DNA of 64,000 nt from Ignavibacteria bacterium UBA7675 (lineage in GTDB: Bacteria; Bacteroidota; Ignavibacteria; Kapaibacteriales; UB7675), in assembly GCA_002483085.1 (NCBI GenBank), contig DLHF01000075.1, forward strand, positions 1-64,000, read 5' to 3'. Shown here piece by piece: positions 18,675 to 27,585 of this stretch; the stretch's first letter is position 1, and each line of letters begins with the position of its first letter. The notes under the pieces were generated by a model, which was not told the DNA's origin, did not search any database, and saw nothing but the letters and a program-made list of their open reading frames with translations. The position numbers and the translations under genes were made by a program.

Positions 18675-18800
18675 GATAAAACACTGTGCCAATGCTATTT
18701 ATGTCGTAGAAGTCATAAAAATTCGCCTTTTCGCACCAATAGCGGGATAATTTTTTATCCTATCAGATAATTTTTCATTCCGGCAGGTATAAACTTTTAG
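18675..18800 (-). promoter_or_regulatory. Composite promoter/operator element, copy 3
   Basis: The boxes GGATAATTTTTTATCC (18745-18760) and AGATAATTTTTCATTC (18765-18780) are followed after 8 bp by ATAAACTTTTAG (18789-18800), the same plan as copies 1 and 2 with diverged sequence. The promoter-like TTGGCACAGTGTTTTATC lies at 18692-18675 on the minus strand, 55 bp from the first box, and points at the small gene at 18613. Confidence 0.5.
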
Positions 18801-18973
18801 GTAAGAAGACACGCCTGTGTCGGATAACCCACTGGCGCTTTGTCGTTGTATCGAAATTATTTACATACACGCGAGCAATACCCCATCCCTAACGAATTTA
18901 TCCGCTATGCCGTGCCCGTCGAGATAACGCTGACAACTGGCGAGCACTCGCCAACGGGTTAGGATCAAAAATT

Positions 18974-21028
18974 TTATCGAATCGGGTTACGGACGTGGAT
19001 TGTTACGGTGCGCGAGTAAAACCGTCCTTCGGGCAGGCTGTTGTCATACGGAGGCGCTTCTTCGCCTGTACCGAGCACGTCGCCCGGGAGCCCGAGAGCG
19101 TAGGCAGCGGCCTTGGCGCGCTCGTAGGAAAGCTGCTTGTTGTGCGCCACATCGCCTAACCGGTCGGTCGAGCCCGTGTAGCGCACTACAGCATCGGGCT
19201 GCGTTCGCTGGCGGATAGCGCTGATGATCGTACTATTGCCACCGGAAATATCAGCGCGGTCGTAGTCGAACAGAATCAGCCGGTACACAGCAAATGCGTT
19301 GTCAGTAGTGCGCTGCAGCCGCTTCTGCTCGATGGTGATACGTTCGATGGAAATTTCGCCACCATCTCGTCCCCGGCGCCCACTCGGCTCGCTCGCATCG
19401 AACTCGTAGCCCACATGCGGCGGATAGAGTGCGGAAGCCGCTGCTACTACGTTCCAGGTGTACGCCGTGTCGGGCTGGCCATCTCCTTTTCTATCGAGAA
19501 GCAGTTCCGTGCCCCGCAGCACAAGTGCCCAGTGTACGTCGCCGGAGGCTACCACATTTGGCTCAAAACGCACTATAGGAGGCTCCACTACCAACACAGT
19601 ATCACCAAGCACCACAGGCGCAAGTAGGGCTGGCTCGGAAGCTGTAATTTCCACACGCCGGTTCTCTGCTGTTCCATCGGCCTCCGCCGATGAAGAAGGC
19701 CGCACGGGAAGATTCCGGGCTTCTACAACAAACCTCGACGCTCCGATGCCCCACACCGAAACAAAGTAGTTCTTTACTGCTTCCGCCCTACTACGAGAAA
19801 GAGCGAGGTTATTCTGTTCGGCACCTGCACCGGTATTACAGCCAGTAAGCGTGAGCATAGCAGTGGGATATTGCTGCATACGCTGCCCGATGATATTGAG
19901 AAGATGGTAATACACCTGCAGCGTGCTGTCCGCGCCCGCCGTTCTTATATCGAAGCTCTGTACTCCGCCTGCAGCAAGAAGATGGTAGCGATCCGGGATA
20001 ACTGCCGAACTGTCGTCGAAAAACACATAGTTCAGCAGCGGATACATCTCCGTCGATTCAAACTCCTCAATGCGAATATCTGGAGCCGTAGTTGCGCCTG
20101 TTGCAGAAATCCCAACAACATCCAGTCGGACATCGAATGGTACAGCAGTCACGGCACGAGTGGAAGGCTGCGGCTGCACAATTGGGGGAATATCGAGCGT
20201 CGGAAGCTCGGGTATTTCCTGTTGTGTTCTGGGCATAAACACTACGGCCACGCCCGCCCGCAGCGATGACGCCGACCAGTCCAGCTCGTTCACCACATCT
20301 GTCAGGCCAAACGAGTACAACACTTCCGGCACGAGAAAAAGCGTGCGGCGGCGGTTCAGCGGCAAAGCATAGCCAATCCCCCCTACAAGCGCTGCTTCCA
20401 CAGAAGACGCATTGGGAATATCACCAGAGAACACATTGCGCTCGCGCGTGCGGGTATCTGTAAACACTCCCGAAGCTGGTTCGCTGATGACTTCCCGTTG
20501 TTCATACGTTGCCCCCAATACTATCCCTATTCGTCCACCGGCGAATACCGAGAGCTCATTCGTGGGCTGGAACCGCAACAAGGGCTCTACAGCCACCAAG
20601 GAAAGACGCGCGCGGACTGTGTGCTCGAAAACGCCATCCACCGATACTGCATCGACGACCACAGGCTCGTGCTCTAAAGCAGTAAGCAGTGCGTCGTTGC
20701 GGTAGTAGCCCGCACGAAGTTGTACAGCCAGACGGGAAACAATAGGAATATCGCCGAGAACACCTGCGCTGAACGCAACCCCACTGCCGCTTTCAAAGCG
20801 AGGGCAGCAGCCCGGCACACCCGGAAGCACGCGAAAATCGGCGCGGTGCATGGCTAAATTCACATCGCCAAATACGCCCCACGATAGCCGGTCGCCAAAC
20901 ACGGATCGATACACCGATACGGCGGGTTCTTCTGCGTGAAGCACTGTCGGAACGCTCTGAGCACTGGCAGAATTGGGCAACAGAAACAGGTAAACAGACA
21001 GTAGTAGTATGGTATAGTACGCTTTCAT
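18974..21028 (-). CDS. OmpA-family outer-membrane protein with two OmpA-like domains
   Basis: A 684-residue protein with a signal peptide ending near residue 23 (NSASAQ). Residues ~45-275 alternate hydrophobic and polar residues as in an outer-membrane beta barrel (GVFGDVNLAM, VQLRAGYYRN, LRAGVAVVFM). An OmpA/MotB-like peptidoglycan-binding domain follows (~345-485: YVFFDDSSAVIP, LTGCNTGAG, LSRSRAEAVKNYF, ENRRVEI). A second, less typical copy ends the protein (~570-684: FDYDRADISG, YTGSTDRLGD, LSYERAKAAA). It should anchor the outer membrane to the cell wall; the double domain could bind two strands. It is a single gene, divergent from the thioredoxin pair. No clear ribosome site is visible before the ATG. 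Confidence 0.85.
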   Translation of the reverse strand: MKAYYTILLLSVYLFLLPNSASAQSVPTVLHAEEPAVSVYRSVFGDRLSWGVFGDVNLAMHRADFRVLPGVPGCCPRFESGSGVAFSAGVLGDIPIVSRLAVQLRAGYYRNDALLTALEHEPVVVDAVSVDGVFEHTVRARLSLVAVEPLLRFQPTNELSVFAGGRIGIVLGATYEQREVISEPASGVFTDTRTRERNVFSGDIPNASSVEAALVGGIGYALPLNRRRTLFLVPEVLYSFGLTDVVNELDWSASSLRAGVAVVFMPRTQQEIPELPTLDIPPIVQPQPSTRAVTAVPFDVRLDVVGISATGATTAPDIRIEEFESTEMYPLLNYVFFDDSSAVIPDRYHLLAAGGVQSFDIRTAGADSTLQVYYHLLNIIGQRMQQYPTAMLTLTGCNTGAGAEQNNLALSRSRAEAVKNYFVSVWGIGASRFVVEARNLPVRPSSSAEADGTAENRRVEITASEPALLAPVVLGDTVLVVEPPIVRFEPNVVASGDVHWALVLRGTELLLDRKGDGQPDTAYTWNVVAAASALYPPHVGYEFDASEPSGRRGRDGGEISIERITIEQKRLQRTTDNAFAVYRLILFDYDRADISGGNSTIISAIRQRTQPDAVVRYTGSTDRLGDVAHNKQLSYERAKAAAYALGLPGDVLGTGEEAPPYDNSLPEGRFYSRTVTIHVRNPIR

Positions 21029-21347
21029 GGTCGCTTTATGTATTGATGGAGCCCGAACTTACGCCCATACACATCTCACCGCAATACATTTATTGGGTTG
21101 CTGAAAGACTTACTGCCGATTGGCATTCTGTCTCCGCCCCGGCGTTCTGCTTCTGCACCGCGCAGCAATCGCCAGAAGCTCGTCCGCGCACTGTTCGTAC
21201 AATCAGGATGCGTGAACAAACGCCGAAGAAACGTACATGCCACAAAGCCACATCCGAAATTTTCCGCATATCTACAATTCATTGCTTTGTTTATTCGTCC
21301 AACGGCAGATATTATCAGGTGTTTTGGCCGCCAATACTGGGAACCTC
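21029..21347. other. Divergent intergenic region
   Basis: A 319-base spacer between divergent genes that must hold both promoters. An in-frame extension of the thioredoxin gene back to 21237 exists but is not protein-like. No repeat or hairpin stands out. Confidence 0.5.
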
Positions 21348-21839
21348 ATGAAATTACTTCTTTCACTTGCTGTCGTGCTGCTGCTTGGTGCAGCCCAAGG
21401 CCGGGCTCAGGCAGTATCGGTGATTACATTCGACCAGCTTGATAGCCTTACACAGAGTACCGGCGACACGCTTGTTATTTTCAACTTCTGGGCCACATGG
21501 TGTACGCCGTGTATTGCAGAAATGCCTGCTTTCGACTCGCTGCACCGTGCCTACACAGGCCGAAAGGTACGCGTAGTGTTTGTGAGCTTGGACTTTATCT
21601 CACAGCTCGAAAAGCGTGTGATCCCATTTGCAGGAAAGCGAAAATTTGCGCCGCCGATAGTGCTTCTCAATGCCCCCGACCCCAACTCGTGGATAGACCG
21701 CATAAGCCCGGCGTGGTCGGGCTCAATCCCGGCTACATTGGTCGTGAACAATGCAAAGAATATCAGAAACTTCTACGAACGTGAGTTTACTTTCGACGAA
21801 CTTCAGTCTATTATTCAACCGCTTATGGAGGATCGATGA
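21348..21839 (+). CDS. Exported TlpA/ResA-like thioredoxin
   Basis: A 163-residue protein starting at the ATG at 21348, which begins a clean signal peptide (MKLLLSLAVVLLLGAAQGRAQA). Starting upstream at 21237 would bury that signal. The redox motif is FWATWCTPCIAEMP, followed by a cis-proline loop (SIPATLVV). It is probably a periplasmic thiol-disulfide reductant, as in cytochrome c maturation or protein repair. It overlaps the next gene by 4 bases (ATGA), so the two are translationally coupled. No cytochrome maturation gene is visible nearby. Confidence 0.85.
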   Translation: MKLLLSLAVVLLLGAAQGRAQAVSVITFDQLDSLTQSTGDTLVIFNFWATWCTPCIAEMPAFDSLHRAYTGRKVRVVFVSLDFISQLEKRVIPFAGKRKFAPPIVLLNAPDPNSWIDRISPAWSGSIPATLVVNNAKNIRNFYEREFTFDELQSIIQPLMEDR

Positions 21840-22459
21840 AAACATTTCTGTTCGCTCTCGCATTCTGCTTCGCAGCATTTGCCGCTTCGAATGCTGGTTC
21901 CGGTTCCAATGCCGGATACAAGGTAGGCGACACCGCACGCGACTTCAAGCTCAAAGATGTCAGTGGCAACATGGTGTCGATGGCCGACAACCGATCTGCA
22001 AAAGGATTTATCGTGATCTTTACATGCAACCACTGCCCGTATTCGGTGGCATACGAAGACAGGATTATCGCACTGAACAAAGCTTTTGCGCCGAAAGGCT
22101 ATCCTGTAATTGCTATTAACCCTAACGACCCAGCGCGCCAGCCTGAAGATTCTTTCGAGAATATGCAAGTACGCGCAAAAGAAAAGAAATTCGCATTTCC
22201 CTATCTGCTGGACGAAACACAGGAAATTGCAACTACCTATGGAGCAACACGCACACCCCATGTGTTCGTGCTCAAAAAGCAAGCCGATGGCACGCTGAAA
22301 GTAGAGTATATCGGTGCAATCGACGACAACACCGACCAGCCCGAAAATGTGAACGAGAAATATGTGGAGAAAGCTGTTGCAGCACTTAACAACAACCAAC
22401 AGCCCGACCCCGATTTTACAAAAGCAATTGGCTGCACGATTAAATGGAAGAGCAAATAA
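21836..22459 (+). CDS. Exported thioredoxin-fold/peroxiredoxin-like protein
   Basis: A 207-residue protein. A signal peptide covers about residues 1-20. The AhpC/TSA-like fold starts with GDTARDFKLKDVSGN and has the motif TCNHCPYSVAYEDRI, typical of the PRX_like1 group, in which CxxC replaces the usual peroxiredoxin cysteine. RTPHVFVL supplies the cis-proline segment. It is coupled to the preceding TlpA-like gene, suggesting the two act together on periplasmic thiols, possibly as reductant and peroxidase. A strong terminator follows. Confidence 0.85.
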   Translation: MKTFLFALAFCFAAFAASNAGSGSNAGYKVGDTARDFKLKDVSGNMVSMADNRSAKGFIVIFTCNHCPYSVAYEDRIIALNKAFAPKGYPVIAINPNDPARQPEDSFENMQVRAKEKKFAFPYLLDETQEIATTYGATRTPHVFVLKKQADGTLKVEYIGAIDDNTDQPENVNEKYVEKAVAALNNNQQPDPDFTKAIGCTIKWKSK

Positions 22460-22508
22460 TCTCGGTGGCTTCTATAGCCCCCGGCTTCAGCCTTCAATAT
22501 AAACAACA

Positions 22509-22540
22509 ACCTTCCGGAAACACTCCGGAAGGTTTGTTTT
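22509..22540 (+). terminator. Rho-independent terminator
   Basis: ACCTTCCGGA and TCCGGAAGGT form a perfect 10-bp stem around AACAC, followed by TTGTTTT. It ends the thioredoxin pair. Confidence 0.9.
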
Positions 22541-22551
22541 AAACGCTTCCT

Positions 22552-23475
22552 ATGAATACACGAGCACCCTACAACCGAACAATCAGTCTTTCCGACGATG
22601 AACGTGAAGCCTATGGACAAAGGCTGCAAAGGCTTTCCGCTCTAACTGACGCCAACTCGCTTATCAACTCTACGATTCACCAGGACTTGTTTGAAGTGCT
22701 GGGCTATCTGCCGCCTGCGTTTGCAGATGTCCTGTTCCTCGACCCACCGTACAACCTTACCAAGACATTCAACGACACGCGGTTTCACGGGCGCTCAGTA
22801 GATGCCTACGACGAATGGTTGCTTTCGTGGCTTCCGCAACTCCTCCCTGCGCTTAAGCCCACGGCTTCGGTGTATATCTGCGGCGACTGGCGCTCTTCTA
22901 CGTCGATTCACCGCGTAGCCGACCAATTTCTCACAGTACGCAACCGCATTACATGGGAGCGGGAAAAAGGGCGGGGTGCTACAGCCAATTGGAAAAACTG
23001 CGCGGAGGACATCTGGTTCTGTACAGTCTCAAATAGCTACACTTTTAACCTCGATGCTGTCAAGCTCCGCCGCCGAGTCTTGGCGCCATACAAACACAAC
23101 GGCACACCCCGCGACTGGGAGGACTCCGACTCCGGTAAGTTTCGCCTCACTCATCCGTCGAACCTCTGGACAGATATCACCGTTCCTTTTTGGTCGATGC
23201 CCGAAAACACCGATCATCCCACGCAGAAACCGGAAAAACTTCTCGCCAAAATCATCCTCGCAGCTTCTAATCCCGGCGATGTCATTTTCGATCCATTCCT
23301 CGGCTCTGGCACAACATCCGTTGTGGCGAAAAAATTGGGCAGGCGTTATGTAGGCATTGAACTCGACAGAGAATACGCATGTATAGCCGAAAAGCGGCTC
23401 GCACTCGCCGACGCGAATCCTTCGATTCAGGGCTACGAAAACGGCCTCTTCCTGGAACGCAATGCAAAGAAGTGA
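22552..23475 (+). CDS. Orphan N6-adenine/N4-cytosine DNA methyltransferase
   Basis: A 307-residue protein with the beta-class motif order: catalytic DPPY (residues 64-67) comes first and the SAM-binding FLGSGTT (249-255) near the C-terminus, preceded by DHPTQKP and followed by YVGIELDREY. It should methylate adenine N6 or cytosine N4 in a specific site. The target recognition region is the central ~100-215 segment. No restriction endonuclease or specificity subunit is adjacent, so it is probably a solitary methyltransferase affecting regulation or protection. It lies directly after a terminator, so it has its own promoter in the 11-base gap or inside the terminator region, or relies on read-through. 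Confidence 0.9.
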   Translation: MNTRAPYNRTISLSDDEREAYGQRLQRLSALTDANSLINSTIHQDLFEVLGYLPPAFADVLFLDPPYNLTKTFNDTRFHGRSVDAYDEWLLSWLPQLLPALKPTASVYICGDWRSSTSIHRVADQFLTVRNRITWEREKGRGATANWKNCAEDIWFCTVSNSYTFNLDAVKLRRRVLAPYKHNGTPRDWEDSDSGKFRLTHPSNLWTDITVPFWSMPENTDHPTQKPEKLLAKIILAASNPGDVIFDPFLGSGTTSVVAKKLGRRYVGIELDREYACIAEKRLALADANPSIQGYENGLFLERNAKK

Positions 23476-23745
23476 TGAGCTTCCAACTGAGGAAACATGT
23501 CAACCTCACCCGCACTACAACTCGTATCCGTCGCCTGTGTACAGCTTCCACACTCGCTCGGTTACGGCTTTTGAGCCGTCGAACAGAACCCTTGCCTCAT
23601 TCACACATGGTAGCCAGACATTAACACTTATCAGCCAAACGGACACACCTGCTCAACGCCTCTTGCGTTCTTCCGTGCAAGAGCTAATATTAGAAAAGTA
23701 GTATATAGAGTTATATAGAGTTTTTCCATCTACTTCGCATTACCT

Positions 23746-25035
23746 ATGAGAACGAAATATTTCCTCTTCGCGGCGCTGTTCATATCAGGGCAGATCATGG
23801 CGACAAGTGCCGTTGCACAGTGGCAAAAGGATTCACTATTAGGCAGTGACAACCTCCGGTCGCTGTTTTTTATTTCCGACCGCATTGGGTTTGTTATCTC
23901 ATGCGATCTCACACAGTCATCATGGTCGAACAACCAACTGCTGAAGACAACTGACGGCGGTGCCACGTGGAATGCGCCCGGCATGTTTTCAGAGCTTTGT
24001 GCACCATCAGTTTTTTTTGCAAGTAACGACATTGGGTACTTTGCGCCAAGCGGCAGCAGCAACAGCGTTGCACGAAATATTCAGAAGACAACTGATGGCG
24101 GTACAACGTGGGATGCTGCAGGACCGGCCATATTATCAGGCTCTGAGTTTGTAGAAACACAAGCTCTGTACTTCATCAACGATGCTGTTGGCTTTGCTGT
24201 AAATTCGGAGAGCCCAGCAAACACCATAAGAAAAACCATCGATGGCGGAAAGAGCTGGTCATTACTGTATAGCTTCCCCGCAAATATCTATGTTTCCTCC
24301 ATAATATTTACTTCTTCAGAGACAGGATATGCTGTAGGCTATGATCGCACAATGACGCCGGGCAACCACCTTATGATGAAAACAACTGATGGTGGCAACA
24401 CGTGGACGACAATAAATAGCCAATACGCTCTGCTGTCGGTTGTATTTCCTTCGCCGGAGAAAGGGTATGCTGTGGGCTTTAATGGAACAATTGTGTACTC
24501 CAATGATGCAGGCGAAAGCTGGAATATCCCCGCCTCTACAGATGAAAACCAGCAAACATTGCGCTCGGTGTTCTGCACTGATGACAACACTTGTTTTGCC
24601 GTAGGCGACAATGGAACAATTATGCGAACTACCGACGGCGGTGCTACATGGAGGAAGCAGATTTCCGGGACGACTCGGCATCTCACCTCTGTAGCATGTC
24701 CCGACAACCACACATGCTTTGCCGTAGGCGATAGCAGCACCATCCTAAAGACCACAACTGGCGGGGAAACAGGCGTACTTCCCGATGAACAAGCGGCACG
24801 GCGTATTAGCATCTATCCCTCAAATTCGGCGTTTACGATCCGGCTCGCCTCTGTTCTCCACAATGCTTCAATGAGCGTATGGAATCTCTTTGGCCAGCGC
24901 GTGAGGCGCATCGACAACCAGACTGGTAATGATATCACAATGGATAGCGAAGACATGCCTTCGGGGCTATACTTCTTGAGTATTCAGCAGAACAACGACA
25001 TTGTGTACACGGGTACATTTATGATTGCGGAATAA
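23746..25035 (+). CDS. Secreted BNR/YCF48-like repeat protein with T9SS domain
   Basis: A 429-residue protein with a signal peptide ending near residue 25 (SAVAQ). Several repeats of ~45 residues carry the Asp-box-like motif KTTDGGxTW (KTTDGGATW, KTTDGGTTW, KTIDGGKSW, KTTDGGNTW, RTTDGGATW), each preceded by phrases such as VFFASNDIGYFA, which predicts a beta propeller related to YCF48/Sortilin. The C-terminal ~75 residues are a T9SS sorting domain (ISIYPSNS, MPSGLYFLSI). It should be displayed on the surface or released. The gene is preceded by two direct copies of TATATAGAGT (about 23703-23722), probably in its promoter. Confidence 0.88.
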   Translation: MRTKYFLFAALFISGQIMATSAVAQWQKDSLLGSDNLRSLFFISDRIGFVISCDLTQSSWSNNQLLKTTDGGATWNAPGMFSELCAPSVFFASNDIGYFAPSGSSNSVARNIQKTTDGGTTWDAAGPAILSGSEFVETQALYFINDAVGFAVNSESPANTIRKTIDGGKSWSLLYSFPANIYVSSIIFTSSETGYAVGYDRTMTPGNHLMMKTTDGGNTWTTINSQYALLSVVFPSPEKGYAVGFNGTIVYSNDAGESWNIPASTDENQQTLRSVFCTDDNTCFAVGDNGTIMRTTDGGATWRKQISGTTRHLTSVACPDNHTCFAVGDSSTILKTTTGGETGVLPDEQAARRISIYPSNSAFTIRLASVLHNASMSVWNLFGQRVRRIDNQTGNDITMDSEDMPSGLYFLSIQQNNDIVYTGTFMIAE

Positions 25036-25055
25036 AATAGCCGACACCAGAAGCT

Positions 25056-25994
25056 CTATCCAGCACGCTCAGCGGGAAATACTTCTGCGTATTGTGCCTT
25101 TCCCGGCTTATCTCGTTTATTTTTGCCCCCCAGCATATACCTCCAGAACGGCAGTGTAGAGCGCATACTGCGCCCGAGCAAACGCTGCGCTTCGTCGTTG
25201 GGCGCTGTGTTGTCCTGCTGTAGTAAGCGCAGATGCTGAGCTGCTATCGGAAGTGAAGGTACGAACAGTCGAAACAGGGAAAGCGTTTTTTCCACGAGCG
25301 AACGCGGCAGCTCGATTATCCTGATAGAAGATGACTGCATCGCGAAAAAATCGCTCATGGTGTACACTTCCGCCCCGGTGAGATCGACAACAGGCGCGTG
25401 GTTGTTGGTATGGCAAAGCTCTGCAACAAGCTCGACAAGGTCTGCCAAGCATACTGGCTGGATCCGCGTACTCATGACACCGTTGGGTACGGGAAGAATA
25501 CCGAGCATGTTGTCCGCCCAAGAACAAGCGAGTTGTAGGCCGTGCAGAAACAGAGTGTCGTCTGAACACACAACAGAGGGACGGACCACCACGGCATTAC
25601 CTGCCGAAAGCAGTATTCTATCGGCCACGCCCTTTGTTTGTAAAAATCGCTCCGGTGCAGCTTCGTCGGCGCCAAGCGCAGAGATTTGTATTACTTTGGG
25701 ATTGCCAATTTCGTCGCGATTGCACACAATAAGCGAGCTGATACCGCCGTGCGCCCGGTCGAAGTCGTATTCATCGACTTCGCGAATAACACCTATCGCA
25801 TTGATAAGTATATCGACATTGCCGAGCTGCGACCAGTTATCGTAGGCGGGATGGAACACTGTAAGCCCCTGCTCTTCGGCTTTGTCTGGACTGCGCGTAC
25901 ACCCCGTTACAATTGCACCGGGCAACGTACTCCGCAGCCCGTACATCAAAGCTCTGCCGATACGACCCGTTGCTCCGAGAATCACGATATTCAT
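25056..25994 (-). CDS. NAD(P)-binding atypical SDR-family protein
   Basis: A 312-residue protein with the N-terminal Rossmann motif GATGRIG (residues 7-13) and the NADP-type segment CTRSPDK. This matches atypical short-chain dehydrogenases (NmrA/SDR5-like) that act as oxidoreductases or redox sensors. The classical YxxxK is not evident; QTKGVADRIL occupies that region. Its ATG overlaps the stop of the DUF2071 gene (ATGA), so it is the last gene of a three-gene operon that starts at 27504. Its C-terminal third is less typical and may bind a substrate. Confidence 0.85.
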   Translation of the reverse strand: MNIVILGATGRIGRALMYGLRSTLPGAIVTGCTRSPDKAEEQGLTVFHPAYDNWSQLGNVDILINAIGVIREVDEYDFDRAHGGISSLIVCNRDEIGNPKVIQISALGADEAAPERFLQTKGVADRILLSAGNAVVVRPSVVCSDDTLFLHGLQLACSWADNMLGILPVPNGVMSTRIQPVCLADLVELVAELCHTNNHAPVVDLTGAEVYTMSDFFAMQSSSIRIIELPRSLVEKTLSLFRLFVPSLPIAAQHLRLLQQDNTAPNDEAQRLLGRSMRSTLPFWRYMLGGKNKRDKPGKAQYAEVFPAERAG

Positions 25995-26668
25995 ATATGC
26001 ACCTCTTTAGGTGGAAACCACTTGTAAGATACTGGATGCGGGATAGAAAAAAGTCCTTCGAATCGAATACTTTCGAACCACGAACAGGAAAAGCTGTGGC
26101 ATAGGATCGGCTCGGGGAGCCAACTGCTGCGCTCAATACTACGCTGAAACACTCTGCCATTGCGAGTGAAATACGCTTTGTCCAATGTGCGAATATCGTG
26201 TAGCAGCGCTTCGTCGATAGCAGACGGGCGGGTATCCTCCCATTCGCACCGGATGCAATGCCCGCCATGCTTCACAACGAGTGCCCTGTTGCTGCTGCTG
26301 ATCGTCGATGGATAAAAGCTGAACTCCGTAAGTACATTACCTGCTTTTGCAACCCACGGCTCAGCGGTAAATGAGCGAAAGAACCAAGCTCCATGCTGCT
26401 CGCCATGGTTATAGCGCCCGTCGTCGATGAGCATGCGTAGTACAATATGCCGGTAGCTGATACCCAACCACGCGGGGCACCCCATAGGCCGCAGCCTGCA
26501 CATGCTTATATCGGCCATTGAAACAAGAGCCCTGCCTCGAAAATTCCGCGCGCGCAACGGAGTGGGTATGAACATCTGCGCCTCGTCCGTTTCGATAGAG
26601 AAGGCAAACAACCGTATATCGCGCAATTCGCCGATAAATGCCGGACAGAGAAACAAGGGCGCTCTCAT
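25991..26668 (-). CDS. DUF2071 (YqjF-like) protein
   Basis: A 225-residue protein. The start is at 26668, where ATG overlaps the upstream stop as ATGA with GGAGGA just upstream; a longer frame back to 26977 runs over the DCC gene and is not real. It begins MRAPLFLCPAFIGELRDIRL. The sequence resembles the DUF2071/acetoacetate decarboxylase-like fold (FSIETDEAQMFIPTPL, GRALVSMADISM, RHIVLRMLIDDG). Function is unknown. In many bacteria this family sits next to DCC thiol oxidoreductases, as here. Confidence 0.8.
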   Translation of the reverse strand: MRAPLFLCPAFIGELRDIRLFAFSIETDEAQMFIPTPLRARNFRGRALVSMADISMCRLRPMGCPAWLGISYRHIVLRMLIDDGRYNHGEQHGAWFFRSFTAEPWVAKAGNVLTEFSFYPSTISSSNRALVVKHGGHCIRCEWEDTRPSAIDEALLHDIRTLDKAYFTRNGRVFQRSIERSSWLPEPILCHSFSCSWFESIRFEGLFSIPHPVSYKWFPPKEVHI

Positions 26669-27504
26669 GGCATCCTCCATACAAGCACTGCAAATGTACT
26701 GCTCCAAAGCAATCCGGCCCAGAGAGCTGTCCACAAAGGTTGCAACTCCATCGCTCTCATGCGGAGCTCGTGCTGATGGAGCATATAGCCGAAGCTGACA
26801 GCAATACATCCACCTGTAAGTGGCAAAAGAATGGCAGGAGAAGAAGTAACCGCCGCTGTGAAAATAGCAGGTAGAAGCAATGCTGTACCGCGCCACATGA
26901 CCGATACCATCTGGGCGGCGAATTCGATGAATATTTTTCGCAATACCACAGCGGCGATAAGAAAGTACACTACCCATCCCATAGCAATGGCAGCAACAGG
27001 AGCGATGTAGCTTCCCTCGAACAGCACTGAACGCAGGGAAAAGACAAAGAGCAGAGTAATTACCACCGACAAGAGCAACCCGACGCCTATATACCGTAGC
27101 CTGTCGTTCCGCGAACCAACGTCGCTACAAGTACAACCTATGGCACTTTTTTGAGGTGTAGACAGAACATATCTATTCGGTGCTACGACCTTGTACAGTC
27201 CACGACAAAGCGCGCGAAACGAGGGAACAGCAAGCAGAGGTTCGAACTGAGGATAACGCATTGAGAACACTGCCAGCAGGCCGTCCGTGCCGTACAGTGT
27301 CTGCCCGCCTCCTGTGTCGACAAGAGCCATTTCATTGCGAAAGCGCTCCGAATCCACGGCGGCACTGTACTGCGGAGAAAGATCGTACAACGACAAGCAA
27401 TCTTCCTCCGCCAGAATACCAAGAAACAACGCCTGCCGCCGAAGCCCACGACACAGCGGACAGTCGCTGTCGTAGACAACAAGTTTACCTTTTAGAATTT
27501 TCAT
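26665..27504 (-). CDS. DCC-family (DUF393) thiol oxidoreductase fused to membrane domain
   Basis: A 279-residue protein. Residues 1-125 are a DUF393 domain with the motif YDSDCPLCRG (C15 and C18), which gives the family its DCC name and predicts thiol-disulfide activity. Residues ~138-279 hold four to five hydrophobic helices, the last ending at the C-terminal WRMP. Most DUF393 proteins are soluble and ~120-140 aa, so the membrane extension is uncommon and suggests the redox centre works at the inner membrane. It is the first gene of the operon with DUF2071 and SDR genes. An inverted repeat matching the one before the regulator gene lies 3-22 bases upstream of the ATG, so repression by that regulator is likely. 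Confidence 0.8.
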   Translation of the reverse strand: MKILKGKLVVYDSDCPLCRGLRRQALFLGILAEEDCLSLYDLSPQYSAAVDSERFRNEMALVDTGGGQTLYGTDGLLAVFSMRYPQFEPLLAVPSFRALCRGLYKVVAPNRYVLSTPQKSAIGCTCSDVGSRNDRLRYIGVGLLLSVVITLLFVFSLRSVLFEGSYIAPVAAIAMGWVVYFLIAAVVLRKIFIEFAAQMVSVMWRGTALLLPAIFTAAVTSSPAILLPLTGGCIAVSFGYMLHQHELRMRAMELQPLWTALWAGLLWSSTFAVLVWRMP

Positions 27505-27506
27505 AA

Positions 27507-27526
27507 CTTTCAGTAAATATTGAAAG
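27507..27526. promoter_or_regulatory. Operator-like inverted repeat, site 1
   Basis: CTTTCA-N8-TGAAAG lies directly upstream of the DCC gene start. The same motif with the same 8-base spacing occurs upstream of the regulator gene at 28121-28140. Confidence 0.6.
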
Positions 27527-27536
27527 AACTTACTCT

Positions 27537-27558
27537 AAAAAAACCGCTCTACAGCGGT
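27537..27558 (-). terminator. Rho-independent terminator
   Basis: On the minus strand ACCGCT-GTAG-AGCGGT is followed by seven T residues. It separates the regulator gene from the DCC operon. Confidence 0.85.
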
Positions 27559-27585
27559 CTTCTGTCCTACCCGGGCAACGGGCTC

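Larger units (their letters stand above)
18004..18973. other. 970-base region: repeat, decayed small gene, element 3
   Basis: The region holds repeat family 1 copy b (18063-18169), a hairpin at 18208-18236, a frameshifted small gene on the minus strand (18309-18613) and composite regulatory element 3 (18675-18800). About 170 bases up to the OmpA-family stop codon show nothing recognisable. Confidence 0.6.

Noticed and set aside
23462..23701. A 79-codon frame overlapping the methyltransferase end
   Set aside because: No ribosome site of its own and low-complexity Ser/Thr composition.
23703..23722. Two copies of TATATAGAGT as an operator
   Set aside because: Short AT-rich direct repeat in a promoter region; too little to claim regulation.
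25991..26977. A 328-codon reading of the DUF2071 gene
   Set aside because: The first ~100 codons overlap the DCC gene in another frame; the ATGA overlap with GGAGGA at 26668 explains the true start.
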